Under the pieces are notes generated by a model. The model had not been told where the DNA came from, searched no databases, and saw only the letters and a list, made by a program, of their open reading frames with translations. From positions 248,001-312,000 of the forward strand of contig NZ_ATUJ01000001.1 of assembly GCF_000420145.1 (NCBI RefSeq): a stretch of 64,000 nucleotides of DNA, written 5' to 3'. Below are positions 25,616 to 34,600 of the stretch, in pieces. Source of the DNA: Paracoccus zeaxanthinifaciens ATCC 21588 (GTDB taxonomy: Bacteria; Pseudomonadota; Alphaproteobacteria; Rhodobacterales; Rhodobacteraceae). How positions within the stretch are numbered: the stretch's first letter is position 1; every line of letters begins with the position of its first letter. Position numbers and translations under genes: made by a program.

Positions 25616-25659
25616 GCCGATGCCCCTTCGATCATCCGGGTTTCGTTGATGTCAGCCAT
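25612..25659 (-). CDS. Possible 15-residue coupling peptide between LivH- and LivM-type genes
   Basis: The reading frame MADINETRMIEGASA starts two bases after the LivH-type stop, and its TGA overlaps the LivM-type ATG (ATGA). The arrangement would let ribosomes pass from one permease gene to the next. The LivM-type gene also has its own ribosome-binding sequence inside this frame, so the peptide may be incidental. No family was recognised. Confidence 0.25.
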   Translation of the reverse strand: MADINETRMIEGASA

Positions 25660-25661
25660 TG

Positions 25662-26645
25662 TCACACCCGCTCGATGATGCGTTCGCCGAACAGGCCCTG
25701 CGGACGGAAGACCAGGAACAGCAGTGCCAGCACATAGGCGAACCAGTTCTCGGTCGCGCCGCCGACCATGGGGCCGATCAGGAACTCGAACAGCTTCTCG
25801 CCCACGCCGATGATCAGCCCGCCGACGATGGCGCCGGGGATCGAGGTGAAGCCCCCCAGCATCAGCACCGGCAGCGCCTTGAGCGCGATCAGCGACAGGC
25901 TGAACTGCACCCCCGACTTGGTGCCCCACATGATGCCCGCGACCAGTGCCACGAAGCCCGCGATGGACCAGACCATCACCCAGATGAAGCGCAGGCTGAT
26001 GCCGACCGACAGCGCGGCCTGGTGGTCGTCGGCCACCGCCCGCATCGCGCGCCCCTGCTTGGTGTATTGCGAGAAGGCGACCAGCGCCGCGACCAGCGCC
26101 GCCGCGATGACCGTGGCCCAGATGTCCAGCCGGTCGATGAAGAAGCCATAGCCGAACCAGTTCGCGGTCGTGGACTCGATGGCGTCGGAAATGCCCTGCG
26201 GCAGCCCTACGTCCAGCGTCTTGATGTCCGCGCCCCACATCACGTCGCCCAGGCCTTCCAGGAAATAGGCAAGCCCGATCGTCGCCATGAACAGGATGAT
26301 GGGTTCCTGGCCCACCAGATGCTTCAGGACCAGCTTCTCGATCAGGAAGGCCAGAAGCACCATGACGCCCGCGGTCAGCGCGATGGCGAGGACCGCGGGA
26401 ACGGTCCAGCCGAAATGGTGCAGGCTGGTGCCGAAGGCCGCGTTGATCAGGTGGGCGAAGGGGATCTGCCCCTGCTGGATGCCCACCAGCGTCAGCGCCG
26501 CGAACAGCGCCAGCACCCCTTGGGCATAGTTGAACACCCCCGAGGCCTTGAAGATCAGAACGAAGCCCAGCGCCACCAGCGCGTACATGACGCCGGTCAT
26601 CAACCCGTTCAGGAAGACTTCTCCGGCAAAGATAAGCTGGTCCAT
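25662..26645 (-). CDS. ABC transporter permease (LivH type)
   Basis: Second permease of the importer, 327 residues and strongly hydrophobic. The LivH signature is at the N terminus (FLNGLMTGVMYALVALGFVL followed by IFKASGVFNYAQGVLAL), and the EAA-like loop is TKQGRAMRAVADDHQAALSV. The C-terminal FRPQGLFGERIIERV ending is typical. It lies between the LivG-type and LivM-type genes. Confidence 0.95.
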   Translation of the reverse strand: MDQLIFAGEVFLNGLMTGVMYALVALGFVLIFKASGVFNYAQGVLALFAALTLVGIQQGQIPFAHLINAAFGTSLHHFGWTVPAVLAIALTAGVMVLLAFLIEKLVLKHLVGQEPIILFMATIGLAYFLEGLGDVMWGADIKTLDVGLPQGISDAIESTTANWFGYGFFIDRLDIWATVIAAALVAALVAFSQYTKQGRAMRAVADDHQAALSVGISLRFIWVMVWSIAGFVALVAGIMWGTKSGVQFSLSLIALKALPVLMLGGFTSIPGAIVGGLIIGVGEKLFEFLIGPMVGGATENWFAYVLALLFLVFRPQGLFGERIIERV

Positions 26646-26678
26646 CAGATGCGTCCTTTCGGGGCCGGGAAGAAGCGG

Positions 26679-27497
26679 TCAGTCATGGGCCACCCCCAGA
26701 TAGGCGTCGATGACGTCCTGGTTGTTGCGCACCTCGTCGGGGGTGCCGTCGCCGATCTTGCGGCCGTAATCCATGACGACCACGCGGTCGGACAGGTCCA
26801 TCACCACGCCCATGTCGTGTTCGATCAGGCAGATCGTGGTGCCGAACTCGTCGTTCACGTCCAGGATGAAGCGGGACATGTCCTCCTTCTCCTCGACATT
26901 CATGCCGGCCATCGGCTCGTCCAGCAGCAGAAGCTGCGGTTCGGCGGCCAGCGCGCGGGCCAGCTCGACCCGCTTCTTCAGGCCATAGGGCAGCCGCCCA
27001 ACCGGCGTCTTGCGGATGTTCTGGATCTCGAGGAAGTCGATGATCTTCTCGACCGCCTCGCGATGCTCGATCTCCTCGCGCTCGGCGCGGCCCCACCACA
27101 TCGCCTGCGACAGGAAGCCCGACTTCATGCGGTTCAGGCGCCCGGTCATGATGTTGTCCAGAACGCTCATCCCGTCGAACAGGGCGATGTTCTGGAAGGT
27201 GCGGGCAATGCCCAGCCGCGCCACCTGGTAGGGCTTCATCGGCCCCCGGCGATAGCCCTTGAACCAGACCTCGCCTTCCTGGGGGACATAGAACCCCGAG
27301 ATGACGTTCAGCATCGAGGACTTGCCCGCCCCGTTCGGGCCGATGATCGCGCGGATCTCGCCCTGGCGGATGTCGAAGCTGATGTCCTTGATCGCCACCA
27401 CGCCGCCGAAGCGCAGGGTGATGTTGCGCAGGTCCATGACGGTCCCGCCGATGCGGCGGCCGTCCTCGGTCACGTATTCGTCGGTCATGCTGTTCAT
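26679..27497 (-). CDS. ABC transporter ATP-binding protein (LivG type)
   Basis: The other HAAT ATPase, 272 residues. Walker A is GPNGAGKSS, Walker B is LLLLDEPMAGMN, and the switch is CLIEHDMGVV. The ABC signature is unusual (LPYGLKKRVELARALA in place of LSGGQ), a feature shared by LivG-like ATPases in ligase-linked operons. The ATG overlaps the stop of the upstream acyl-CoA synthetase gene (ATGA), tying import to activation at the translation level. A second possible start is Met4. Confidence 0.94.
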   Translation of the reverse strand: MNSMTDEYVTEDGRRIGGTVMDLRNITLRFGGVVAIKDISFDIRQGEIRAIIGPNGAGKSSMLNVISGFYVPQEGEVWFKGYRRGPMKPYQVARLGIARTFQNIALFDGMSVLDNIMTGRLNRMKSGFLSQAMWWGRAEREEIEHREAVEKIIDFLEIQNIRKTPVGRLPYGLKKRVELARALAAEPQLLLLDEPMAGMNVEEKEDMSRFILDVNDEFGTTICLIEHDMGVVMDLSDRVVVMDYGRKIGDGTPDEVRNNQDVIDAYLGVAHD

Positions 27498-29470
27498 TCC
27501 GCCGCCACCTTCCGTGCGCTGGCCTGACCGAAGACGGGAACGTCCTCGATCCGCAGCACGGCCTTGATGCTGCCCTTGCGGCCGTCCTCGTAGGTGACCT
27601 CGGTTTCGGTGCGGACCTCGGTGCTGCCGTCATAGAGCGCGTCGACCAGGTCGTGGAACTTCTCGTTGATGACGGCGCGACGGACCTTGCGGGTGCGCGT
27701 CATCTCTCCGTCGTCGGGGTCCAGTTCCTTGTGCAGGATCAGGAAGCGGTGGATCTGGCAGCCCGACAGCATCGGGTCGTCGGCCACGGAGCGGTTCACC
27801 GCCTCGACATGCTCGCGCAGCGTCGCATAGACCTGCGGATGGCCCGCCAGTTCCTGGTAGCTGGCATAGGCGATGTTGTTGCGTTCCGCCCAGTTGCCCA
27901 CCGCCGTCAGGTCGATGTTCAGCATCGCCGTGCAGAAGTCGCGCCCGTTGCCGATCACCACCGCCTCGAGGATCGCCGGATAGAACTTCAGCTTGTTCTC
28001 GACATATTTGGGCGCGAACATCGACCCGTCGGCCATCTTGCCCACGTCCTTGGCGCGGTCGATGATCCGCAGATGGCCGCTGCCTTCCTCGAAGAAGCCC
28101 GCATCGCCCGTCGCGACCCAGCCCTGCGCATCCTTGGTCGATGCGGTGCTGTCGGGGTTGTCGAAATATTCGACGAAGGTGCCGGGGCTGCGATAGAAGA
28201 CCTCTCCGCTGTCCGCGATGCGGACCTCGACGCCGGGGCTGGGCACGCCGACCGTATCGGAGCGCACCTGCCCGTCGGGCTGCTGGGTGATGAAGACCGA
28301 TGCCTCGGTCTGGCCATAGAGCTGCTTCAGGTTGATCCCGAGGCTGCGGTAGAAATCGAAGATCTCGGGGCCGATCGCCTCGCCCGCGGTGTAACCCACG
28401 CGGATGCGGCTGTAGCCCAAGGTGTTCTTCAGCGGTCCGAAGACCAGCAGGTTCCCCAGCCCGTAGGCGATGCGGTCGCCGATCCCCACCCGCTGCCCGT
28501 CCAGAAGCTGCGGCCCCACGCGGCGGGCGACCTTCATGAAGCGTTCGAACATGGCGCGCTTCAGGCGGCCCGCATCCTCCATGCGGATCATCACGCTGGT
28601 CAGCTGCCCCTCGAAGACGCGGGGCGGCGCGAAGAAATAGGTCGGGCCGATCTCGCGCAGGTCGGTCATCATCGTGTGCGCCCCTTCGGGGCAGTTCACG
28701 GTGAAGCCGCACCACATGGCCTGCCCCATCGAGAAGATGAAATCGCCCACCCATGCCATCGGCAGATAGGCGACGATCTCCTCTCTCCGGTCCAGCCGGT
28801 CGAAATCGGCGCTGTTCTTCGCGGTCTCGATGATGTTGCGGTTGGACAGGACCACGCCCTTGGGCTTGCCCGTCGTCCCGCTGGTATAGAGCATGACGCA
28901 GGTCGCGTCGTAATCCAGCGCCGCGATGCGCGCGTCCAGTTCGCCCTGCAGGCGCTGCTTCGCGGCCCGGCCCTCGGCCTGGACATCGGCCAGCGCGTTC
29001 ATCCGCGAATGGTCGTATTTCCGCATGCCCCGCTTGTCGGTATAGAGGATCTGCTCGATCCCCTCGACGGTGCGGGCGACCTCGAGGACCTTGTCCACCT
29101 GTTCCTGGTCGCCGCAGATGACGAAGCGCGCGCGGCAATGGCCCAGCACATAGGCCATCTCCTCGGCGACGGCATCCTGATACAGCGGAACGGGCACGGC
29201 GCCGCACATCTGCGCCGCGACCATGCCCCAGTAATGCGCGGGCCGGTTGCGACCGATGATGGCGACATGATCGCCCGGACGCAGCCCCAGCCCCAGCAGC
29301 CCCAGTGCCAGGGCGCGGATCTCGTCGGCGGCCTCGGACCAGGTCCAGCTCTGCCAGATGCCGTATTCCTTCTCGCGATAGGCCGGCCTGTGGCCGAAGC
29401 GGGCCACGTTCCGCGCCAGAAGCGCGGGTATGGAACGCAATTCGCCCGCAGGCGCCTGGCTTTCCGTCAT
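27494..29470 (-). CDS. AMP-dependent acyl-CoA synthetase
   Basis: A 658-residue adenylate-forming ligase of the long-chain acyl-CoA synthetase type. The AMP-binding motif YTSGTTGKPKG is intact near residue 190, with QLYGQTEASVF (A5-like) and GDAGFFEEGSGHLRIIDRAK (A7-like) further on. It contains no membrane segment. The start MTESQ has GAGGGAGGAG just upstream. It is the first gene of the transporter operon and overlaps the LivG-type gene. The long form with FACS-like features suggests an acyl or aryl-alkanoate substrate; exact specificity is unknown. Confidence 0.92.
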   Translation of the reverse strand: MTESQAPAGELRSIPALLARNVARFGHRPAYREKEYGIWQSWTWSEAADEIRALALGLLGLGLRPGDHVAIIGRNRPAHYWGMVAAQMCGAVPVPLYQDAVAEEMAYVLGHCRARFVICGDQEQVDKVLEVARTVEGIEQILYTDKRGMRKYDHSRMNALADVQAEGRAAKQRLQGELDARIAALDYDATCVMLYTSGTTGKPKGVVLSNRNIIETAKNSADFDRLDRREEIVAYLPMAWVGDFIFSMGQAMWCGFTVNCPEGAHTMMTDLREIGPTYFFAPPRVFEGQLTSVMIRMEDAGRLKRAMFERFMKVARRVGPQLLDGQRVGIGDRIAYGLGNLLVFGPLKNTLGYSRIRVGYTAGEAIGPEIFDFYRSLGINLKQLYGQTEASVFITQQPDGQVRSDTVGVPSPGVEVRIADSGEVFYRSPGTFVEYFDNPDSTASTKDAQGWVATGDAGFFEEGSGHLRIIDRAKDVGKMADGSMFAPKYVENKLKFYPAILEAVVIGNGRDFCTAMLNIDLTAVGNWAERNNIAYASYQELAGHPQVYATLREHVEAVNRSVADDPMLSGCQIHRFLILHKELDPDDGEMTRTRKVRRAVINEKFHDLVDALYDGSTEVRTETEVTYEDGRKGSIKAVLRIEDVPVFGQASARKVAAE

Positions 29471-29646
29471 GTCTCCTCCCTCGGTGCGCGGAACGCGCCT
29501 GTCGCCACGGGCCTCCCCTGCCCATGACGACGTTCCGCCACTGTCTGCAGCAATCATTGCCGCAGTTTTTCGGAATTCCAACGAAATGTTACGGCGCTTC
29601 CGCAGCCTGTCGGGGGGTGCTAACCCTTGGATCGGGGGGGACGGAC

Positions 29647-31545
29647 ATGACGCGAAGGGACCTGCGCGACCCGCTGACGATGGCCAGCATCGACAGCGAC
29701 CTGGTCGCATCCGGGCTGAACATGATCGGACAGGCGCTGTCGATCTTCGACGACGACCTGCGGCTGCGCGTGGGCAACATGCAGTACCAGCGCATGTTCG
29801 GCCTGCCGCCCAAGCTGACCCGCCCCGGCGCCAGCTTCGAGGACACGATCCGCTTCCTGGTGCTGCGCGGCGAATACGGGCCGCAGGACGATCCCGACGA
29901 TGCCGTGGCGTTCCGCGTGGCGCAGGCCCGCACCTTCCAGCCGCATTACTTCGAGCGCCGCCGCGCCGACGGGCGCTGGATCGCGGTCGAGGGGGCGCCC
30001 CTGTCGCAGGGCGGCTGGGTCACCGTCTATACCGACATCACGCATATCAAGGAACAGGAACGCCTGCTGCGCGCGCGTTCCGACGCGCTGTCCAACCAGG
30101 TGCTTCTGAACGCGGAGCGGCTGGCGGCGGCCAACCGCGAACTGGCCGCCACCAACGCGGCCCTGTCCGAGGCGCAGCGCGTCCTGACCCGCACCGAGGC
30201 CCGCACCCGGCAGGTGACCCAGATGGTCCCCGCCCATATTGCGCATATGGACGCGAATTTCCGCTATACCTTCTCGAACCGCAGGCTGGCCGCGATCTTT
30301 CCGGGTGCCGCGAAGGACATCGTGGGGCTGACGCTGGAACAGGCCCTGGGGCGGGAAACCTGCGCGACGCTGCTGCCCTACATGGCCCGCGCGCTGGAAG
30401 GCGACGCGCAGGTCTTCGAGATCACGCATCCCGGATCGGGGCGGCGCATCCGCATCGCGCTGACGCCCGACCATGACGGGCATGGCGTCTATATCCTGTC
30501 CACCGACGTCTCGGCCGAGGTTCAGGCCCGCGAGGCGCTGGCCCATGCGGGCAAGCGCACGCTGGCCGCGCAGATGACGGCGGGCATGGCGCATGATTTC
30601 GGGAACCTGCTGACGATCATTCTGGGGCTGCAGGGGCGGCTGGCGGCGCGCGACCTGCCCCCCGACGCGCAGGACGACGTGCAGGGCACGCTGGCCGCCG
30701 CCCGCCGCGGGGCGGCGCTGCTGGACCGGCTGGCGCGCATCTCGGGGCCGCGCGACCCGGTGCAGGAACCCGCCGACCCCGCCGCCCTGCTGACCGAGGT
30801 GGCGCAGCTGGCCCGCCCCGCCCTGTCCGAGGGGGCCGAGCTGCGGCTGATCCTGGACCTGCCCCCCGGCAAGCAGATGCTGGACGCGGGCGCGCTGCAG
30901 GACGCGGTGCTGAACCTGATCCTGAACGCCGATGCCGCGATGCCCGGCGGTGGCAGGATCACGCTGGACGCGCATCGCACGGGCGACTGGCTGTCGATCG
31001 AGGTCGCGGACCAGGGCACGGGCTTCGCCCCCGAGGCGCTGTCCCGCGCGACCGAGCCGTTCTTCACCACCAAGAAGGGCCAGGGGTCGGGGCTGGGGCT
31101 GTCGATGGTCTATGACATGGCCAAGCTGTCGGGCGGCACGCTGCGCATCGGCAACGACCCCTCGGGCGGCGCACGCGTCGTGCTGCGGCTGCCCTGGCGG
31201 CCCGTGGCGCCCCGCATGATCCTGCTGGTCGAGGACGACGACCAGATCCGCGCACAGGTCCGCGACCAGCTGACCTCGCTCGGGCATTCCGTGATCGAGG
31301 CCGCCAGCCTGTCCGAGGCCCGCGCCCTGTCCGACCTGCCGGGCCTCGATGCGGTGCTGACCGACATCCAACTGGGCGACGGGCTGGGGCTGGACCTTGC
31401 GGGCGCGCGCCCGATGGTCGCCATGACATCGCTGCCGCCCGGCCACCCGCTGCGCGAGGGCGCGGATTGCGCCGTCCTGACCAAGCCCTTCACCACCGCG
31501 CGGCTGGCCGCGACCCTTCTTCACGCCATACCGGATGCCCCATGA
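29647..31545 (+). CDS. PAS-containing hybrid sensor histidine kinase
   Basis: A 632-residue cytoplasmic sensor without membrane segments. In order: a PAS domain (about 20-135, MIGQALSIFDDDLRLRVGN), a coiled coil (about 140-195), a second PAS (about 195-300), a dimerisation domain with H316 in GMAHDFGNLLT, and an ATPase domain with LNLILNADAAM and TEPFFTTKKGQGSGLGLS. A C-terminal receiver follows, with acceptor D573 in LTDIQLGDG. The ATG overlaps no upstream gene and is 176 bases from the divergent synthetase gene. The stop overlaps the response-regulator ATG. A soluble PAS sensor beside a transporter/ligase operon suggests sensing of an internal metabolite or redox state. Confidence 0.92.
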   Translation: MTRRDLRDPLTMASIDSDLVASGLNMIGQALSIFDDDLRLRVGNMQYQRMFGLPPKLTRPGASFEDTIRFLVLRGEYGPQDDPDDAVAFRVAQARTFQPHYFERRRADGRWIAVEGAPLSQGGWVTVYTDITHIKEQERLLRARSDALSNQVLLNAERLAAANRELAATNAALSEAQRVLTRTEARTRQVTQMVPAHIAHMDANFRYTFSNRRLAAIFPGAAKDIVGLTLEQALGRETCATLLPYMARALEGDAQVFEITHPGSGRRIRIALTPDHDGHGVYILSTDVSAEVQAREALAHAGKRTLAAQMTAGMAHDFGNLLTIILGLQGRLAARDLPPDAQDDVQGTLAAARRGAALLDRLARISGPRDPVQEPADPAALLTEVAQLARPALSEGAELRLILDLPPGKQMLDAGALQDAVLNLILNADAAMPGGGRITLDAHRTGDWLSIEVADQGTGFAPEALSRATEPFFTTKKGQGSGLGLSMVYDMAKLSGGTLRIGNDPSGGARVVLRLPWRPVAPRMILLVEDDDQIRAQVRDQLTSLGHSVIEAASLSEARALSDLPGLDAVLTDIQLGDGLGLDLAGARPMVAMTSLPPGHPLREGADCAVLTKPFTTARLAATLLHAIPDAP

Positions 31546-32243
31546 CCGACACGCCGCTGATCGCCATCCTGGACGACGAACCCGAGATCCGCCGCCTTCT
31601 GTCGCAGGCGCTGGAGCAGTCGGGCTTCCGCACGCAGTCCTTTTCCCGCGCGACCGAGTTCGAGGCCGCCCTGCGCCGCATCACCCCCGATGCCTGCCTG
31701 ATCGACCTGGGCCTGCCCGATCGCGACGGGCTGGCGCTGGTGCACCGTCTGGCCAGCGAATCCGGGGCGGCGATCATCATCATCTCGGGGCGGGCGCAGG
31801 TGCAGGACCGCGTCACGGGGCTGGAACTGGGCGCGGACGATTACATCATCAAGCCCTTCGAACCCGCCGAGGTGGTGGCCCGCATCCGTGCCCGCCTGCG
31901 CCGCCCCGCCCGTGACGCGACCGCCCGCGCGCAGACCCTGCGCTTCGCGGGCTGGACCGCCGATTTCGACCGCTACGTGCTGATGTCGCCGGACGGCGTC
32001 GAGACCCCCCTCAGCCATGCCGAGGCCGAGGTGCTGCGGCTGTTCACCGACAACCCCCGCCGCCTGATCACGCGGGCGCAGATGCTGGAGACGCTTGGGG
32101 GTGCGGCGGGCGACAGCTTCGACCGGGCGATGGACGTGCGGATCTCTCGGCTGCGCACCAAGCTGGGCGAGGATCCGAAGAACCCGCGCCTGATCAAGAC
32201 GATCTATGGCGCGGGCTACATCTTTCTTGCGGAACTGGACTGA
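31542..32243 (+). CDS. OmpR-family response regulator
   Basis: A 233-residue DNA-binding response regulator. The receiver has acidic pocket DDEPE, phosphoacceptor D55 in LIDLGLPDRDG and K104 in IIKPFEP. The winged-helix effector (about 135-230) has FDRAMDVRISRLRTKLGEDP and IKTIYGAGYIF. It is translated with the kinase by ATGA overlap. The kinase, its own receiver and this regulator could form a phosphorelay, although no Hpt domain is visible. Confidence 0.95.
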   Translation: MTDTPLIAILDDEPEIRRLLSQALEQSGFRTQSFSRATEFEAALRRITPDACLIDLGLPDRDGLALVHRLASESGAAIIIISGRAQVQDRVTGLELGADDYIIKPFEPAEVVARIRARLRRPARDATARAQTLRFAGWTADFDRYVLMSPDGVETPLSHAEAEVLRLFTDNPRRLITRAQMLETLGGAAGDSFDRAMDVRISRLRTKLGEDPKNPRLIKTIYGAGYIFLAELD

Positions 32244-32249
32244 CGCCGA

Positions 32250-33701
32250 TCAGGCGTCGTTGTCCCAGGCGCTGACGGCCTTGCTGTCCATGAACTCTTC
32301 CAGGCCCATGACCCCGCCTTCGCGGGCGCGGCCCGACATCTTGACGCCGCCGAAGGCCGAACCGGCACCGCGGGATTCGCCGTTCATCTCGACCATGCCC
32401 GAGCGCAGCTGGCGTGCCACGCGGTTGCGCCGCGCGCCGTCCTGCGACTGGACATAGTTGGTCAGGCCATAGGGCGTGTCGTTCGCGATGCGGACGGCCT
32501 CTTCCTCGGTGTCGAAGGGAATGATCGACAGGACCGGGCCGAAGATCTCCTGCTGGGCGATCGTCATGTCGTTCGACACGTCGGCAAAGACCGTGGGACG
32601 CACGAAATACCCGCGGTTGACGCCTTCGGGCAGGCCGGTGCCGCCCGCGACCAGGCGCGCGCCCTCGTCGATGCCCTGCTGGATCAGGTCCTGGATCTTG
32701 TCCCACTGCGCCTTGCTGACCACGGGGCCGATATGGCGACCGGGCTGGTGGGCGGTGGCGACGGCGGTCTCGGTCGCGACGCGGGCCGCGGTCTCGACCG
32801 CCGCGTCATAGACCGAGCGTTCGACCAGCATCCGGGTCGGCGCGTTGCAGGACTGGCCGGTATTGTTGAAGCAATGCGCGGCCCCGCGCGCGACGGCCTT
32901 CGCATCGGCATCGGCGAAGACGATGTTCGCGCCCTTGCCGCCCAGTTCCAGCACGACCTTCTTCAGGCTGTCGGCCGCCGCCTTGGTGATGGCGATGCCC
33001 GCACGGGTCGACCCGGTAAAGCTGATCATCTCGACATCGGGATGGGTGGACAGCTGGCTGCCCACGCCCATGCCGTCGCCATTGACCAGGTTGAACACGC
33101 CCGCGGGCACGCCCGCCTCGTCCATGATCTCGGCGAACAGATGCGAGGACAGCGGCGCGATCTCGGAGGGTTTCAGCACGCAGGTATTGCCCGCCAGGAT
33201 CGCCGGGATCACCTTCAGCGTGACCTGGTTCATCGGCCAGTTCCAGGGCGTGATCAGCCCCACGACGCCGACCGGCTCCCACGTGGTGACCGAGTTGGGC
33301 GCATGCGGCCCGAGCGGGCGCACGAACTCGAACTCGCGGAAGGCGTCGATGAAGTTCTGGATATGCGACGTGCCCGCCGCCGCCTGCGAATTCAGCGACA
33401 TGTCCTGCGGCGCGCCCATTTCCAGGCTGATCGCGCGGGCCATGTCCTCGATCCGGGATTCGTAGACCTTCAGCACCTTCTCGACCACGGCCAGCCGCTT
33501 GGCGGGCGGGGTCGCGGACCATTCCGGGAAGGCGCGCTTGGCCGCCGCGACCGCGCGGTCGGTATCGGCCTGATCCCCAAGGGATATCACAGCCACGGCC
33601 TCTTCGGTCGAGGGGTCGATCACCTCGAGATCGCGGGCGGCGGCGGGATCGGCCCACGCACCGTCGATATAGAACTGACGCTTGTCCAGCAGATCGGACA
33701 T
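32250..33701 (-). CDS. Aldehyde dehydrogenase (NAD(P)-dependent)
   Basis: A 483-residue soluble aldehyde dehydrogenase that oxidises aldehydes to acids. Catalytic Cys is C285 in TGQSCNAPTRM and the general base is E252 in VVLELGGKGANI; the cofactor loop is SFTGSTRAGIAITKAA. Length is standard. The 3' end faces the response-regulator gene with a six-base gap. The substrate is unknown; proximity to the CoA ligase/transporter operon is suggestive but it is transcribed separately. Confidence 0.94.
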   Translation of the reverse strand: MSDLLDKRQFYIDGAWADPAAARDLEVIDPSTEEAVAVISLGDQADTDRAVAAAKRAFPEWSATPPAKRLAVVEKVLKVYESRIEDMARAISLEMGAPQDMSLNSQAAAGTSHIQNFIDAFREFEFVRPLGPHAPNSVTTWEPVGVVGLITPWNWPMNQVTLKVIPAILAGNTCVLKPSEIAPLSSHLFAEIMDEAGVPAGVFNLVNGDGMGVGSQLSTHPDVEMISFTGSTRAGIAITKAAADSLKKVVLELGGKGANIVFADADAKAVARGAAHCFNNTGQSCNAPTRMLVERSVYDAAVETAARVATETAVATAHQPGRHIGPVVSKAQWDKIQDLIQQGIDEGARLVAGGTGLPEGVNRGYFVRPTVFADVSNDMTIAQQEIFGPVLSIIPFDTEEEAVRIANDTPYGLTNYVQSQDGARRNRVARQLRSGMVEMNGESRGAGSAFGGVKMSGRAREGGVMGLEEFMDSKAVSAWDNDA

Positions 33702-33766
33702 CTTGCCCTCCTTTGGCTTTCGGGGCGCAGCCTGACACCGCGTCCCGCAAGCCGCAAGGGCGCGGG

Positions 33767-34600
33767 TCAGTCTTCGACGCCGCCGGGCCAGCCATAGCGG
33801 GCGATCATCGCCGCGATCGCGCGGTCGTTACCCGATCCAGACTGCGTGTTGGCCTGTCGCAGGCAGCTGTCCTGGCTGCCTTCCCATTCCAGGATGCGCT
33901 GCCGTCCGCCGATCTTGCGCGCCTCGACCCCGTTCATGCGGTGCATCCAGTACAGCCACACGTCGTCGGAACTGGGTGCGAGATCGGTGAACAGATCGGC
34001 CCGCAGCGCGTCGGGATGCAGCGCGCCGGGGGCATAGATGACGCCCGACACGCCGGTCAGGAAGACCTGCGGCCCGGTTTCGGGGGCGTCGATGTTATGC
34101 GACCAGCGATCATAGGGCGCGGGCGTTTCCGGCCCGGCCATCGCGATCCGGTGCGCCCGGTTGCAGGCCACCCGCGCACCGCCGCGCGCGGCATCGACCA
34201 GCCCTGCCAGCCAGCTCTGCGGATAGAAGACGTCGTCATCCGCCGTCACGATATAGGCGTCGGGATAGTGGTGCAGGCTGGGCACGATCTTCTTGTAGGA
34301 TCGCAGGTCGGGACAGGCACGGACCTGCAATCCCGGCAGCGCGGGAATGTCGTCGGGCAGTTTGGGCAGGTCGTCCTCGGCCAGCCACAGGACGACGGCG
34401 TCGGGGCGCACGTCCTGGCGCAGGATGGATTGCAGCGTCGGCTTCAGGGTCGCGAAGCGCGCGCAATAGCTGGTCAGCGACACGACCAGCGGTGCGGGCA
34501 GCCCGTGCGCGCGCGGCTGCGGCGCGGGGCGCGACAGCTCGGCCAGTGCGCGCGCGGTGCGGCGGCGATGCTTCAGGCGGCGGAACGCGGCCGAGATCAT
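33767..34600 (-). CDS. Glycosyltransferase-like protein, DDD motif (third of three)
   Basis: A 277-residue protein with a GT-A-like core. PLVVSLTSYCARFATLKPTL opens the domain, VVLWLAEDDLPKLPDDIPAL follows, and the metal-binding motif is D121-D123 in IVTADDDVFYP. It contains GVSGVIYAPGAL and SSDDVWLYWMHRMNG, as in proteins annotated as glycosyltransferase family A. The N-terminal 35 residues are Arg/Ala-rich. Its ATG overlaps the stop of the second transferase gene (ATGA). Sugar and acceptor are unknown. Confidence 0.8.
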   Translation of the reverse strand: MISAAFRRLKHRRRTARALAELSRPAPQPRAHGLPAPLVVSLTSYCARFATLKPTLQSILRQDVRPDAVVLWLAEDDLPKLPDDIPALPGLQVRACPDLRSYKKIVPSLHHYPDAYIVTADDDVFYPQSWLAGLVDAARGGARVACNRAHRIAMAGPETPAPYDRWSHNIDAPETGPQVFLTGVSGVIYAPGALHPDALRADLFTDLAPSSDDVWLYWMHRMNGVEARKIGGRQRILEWEGSQDSCLRQANTQSGSGNDRAIAAMIARYGWPGGVED

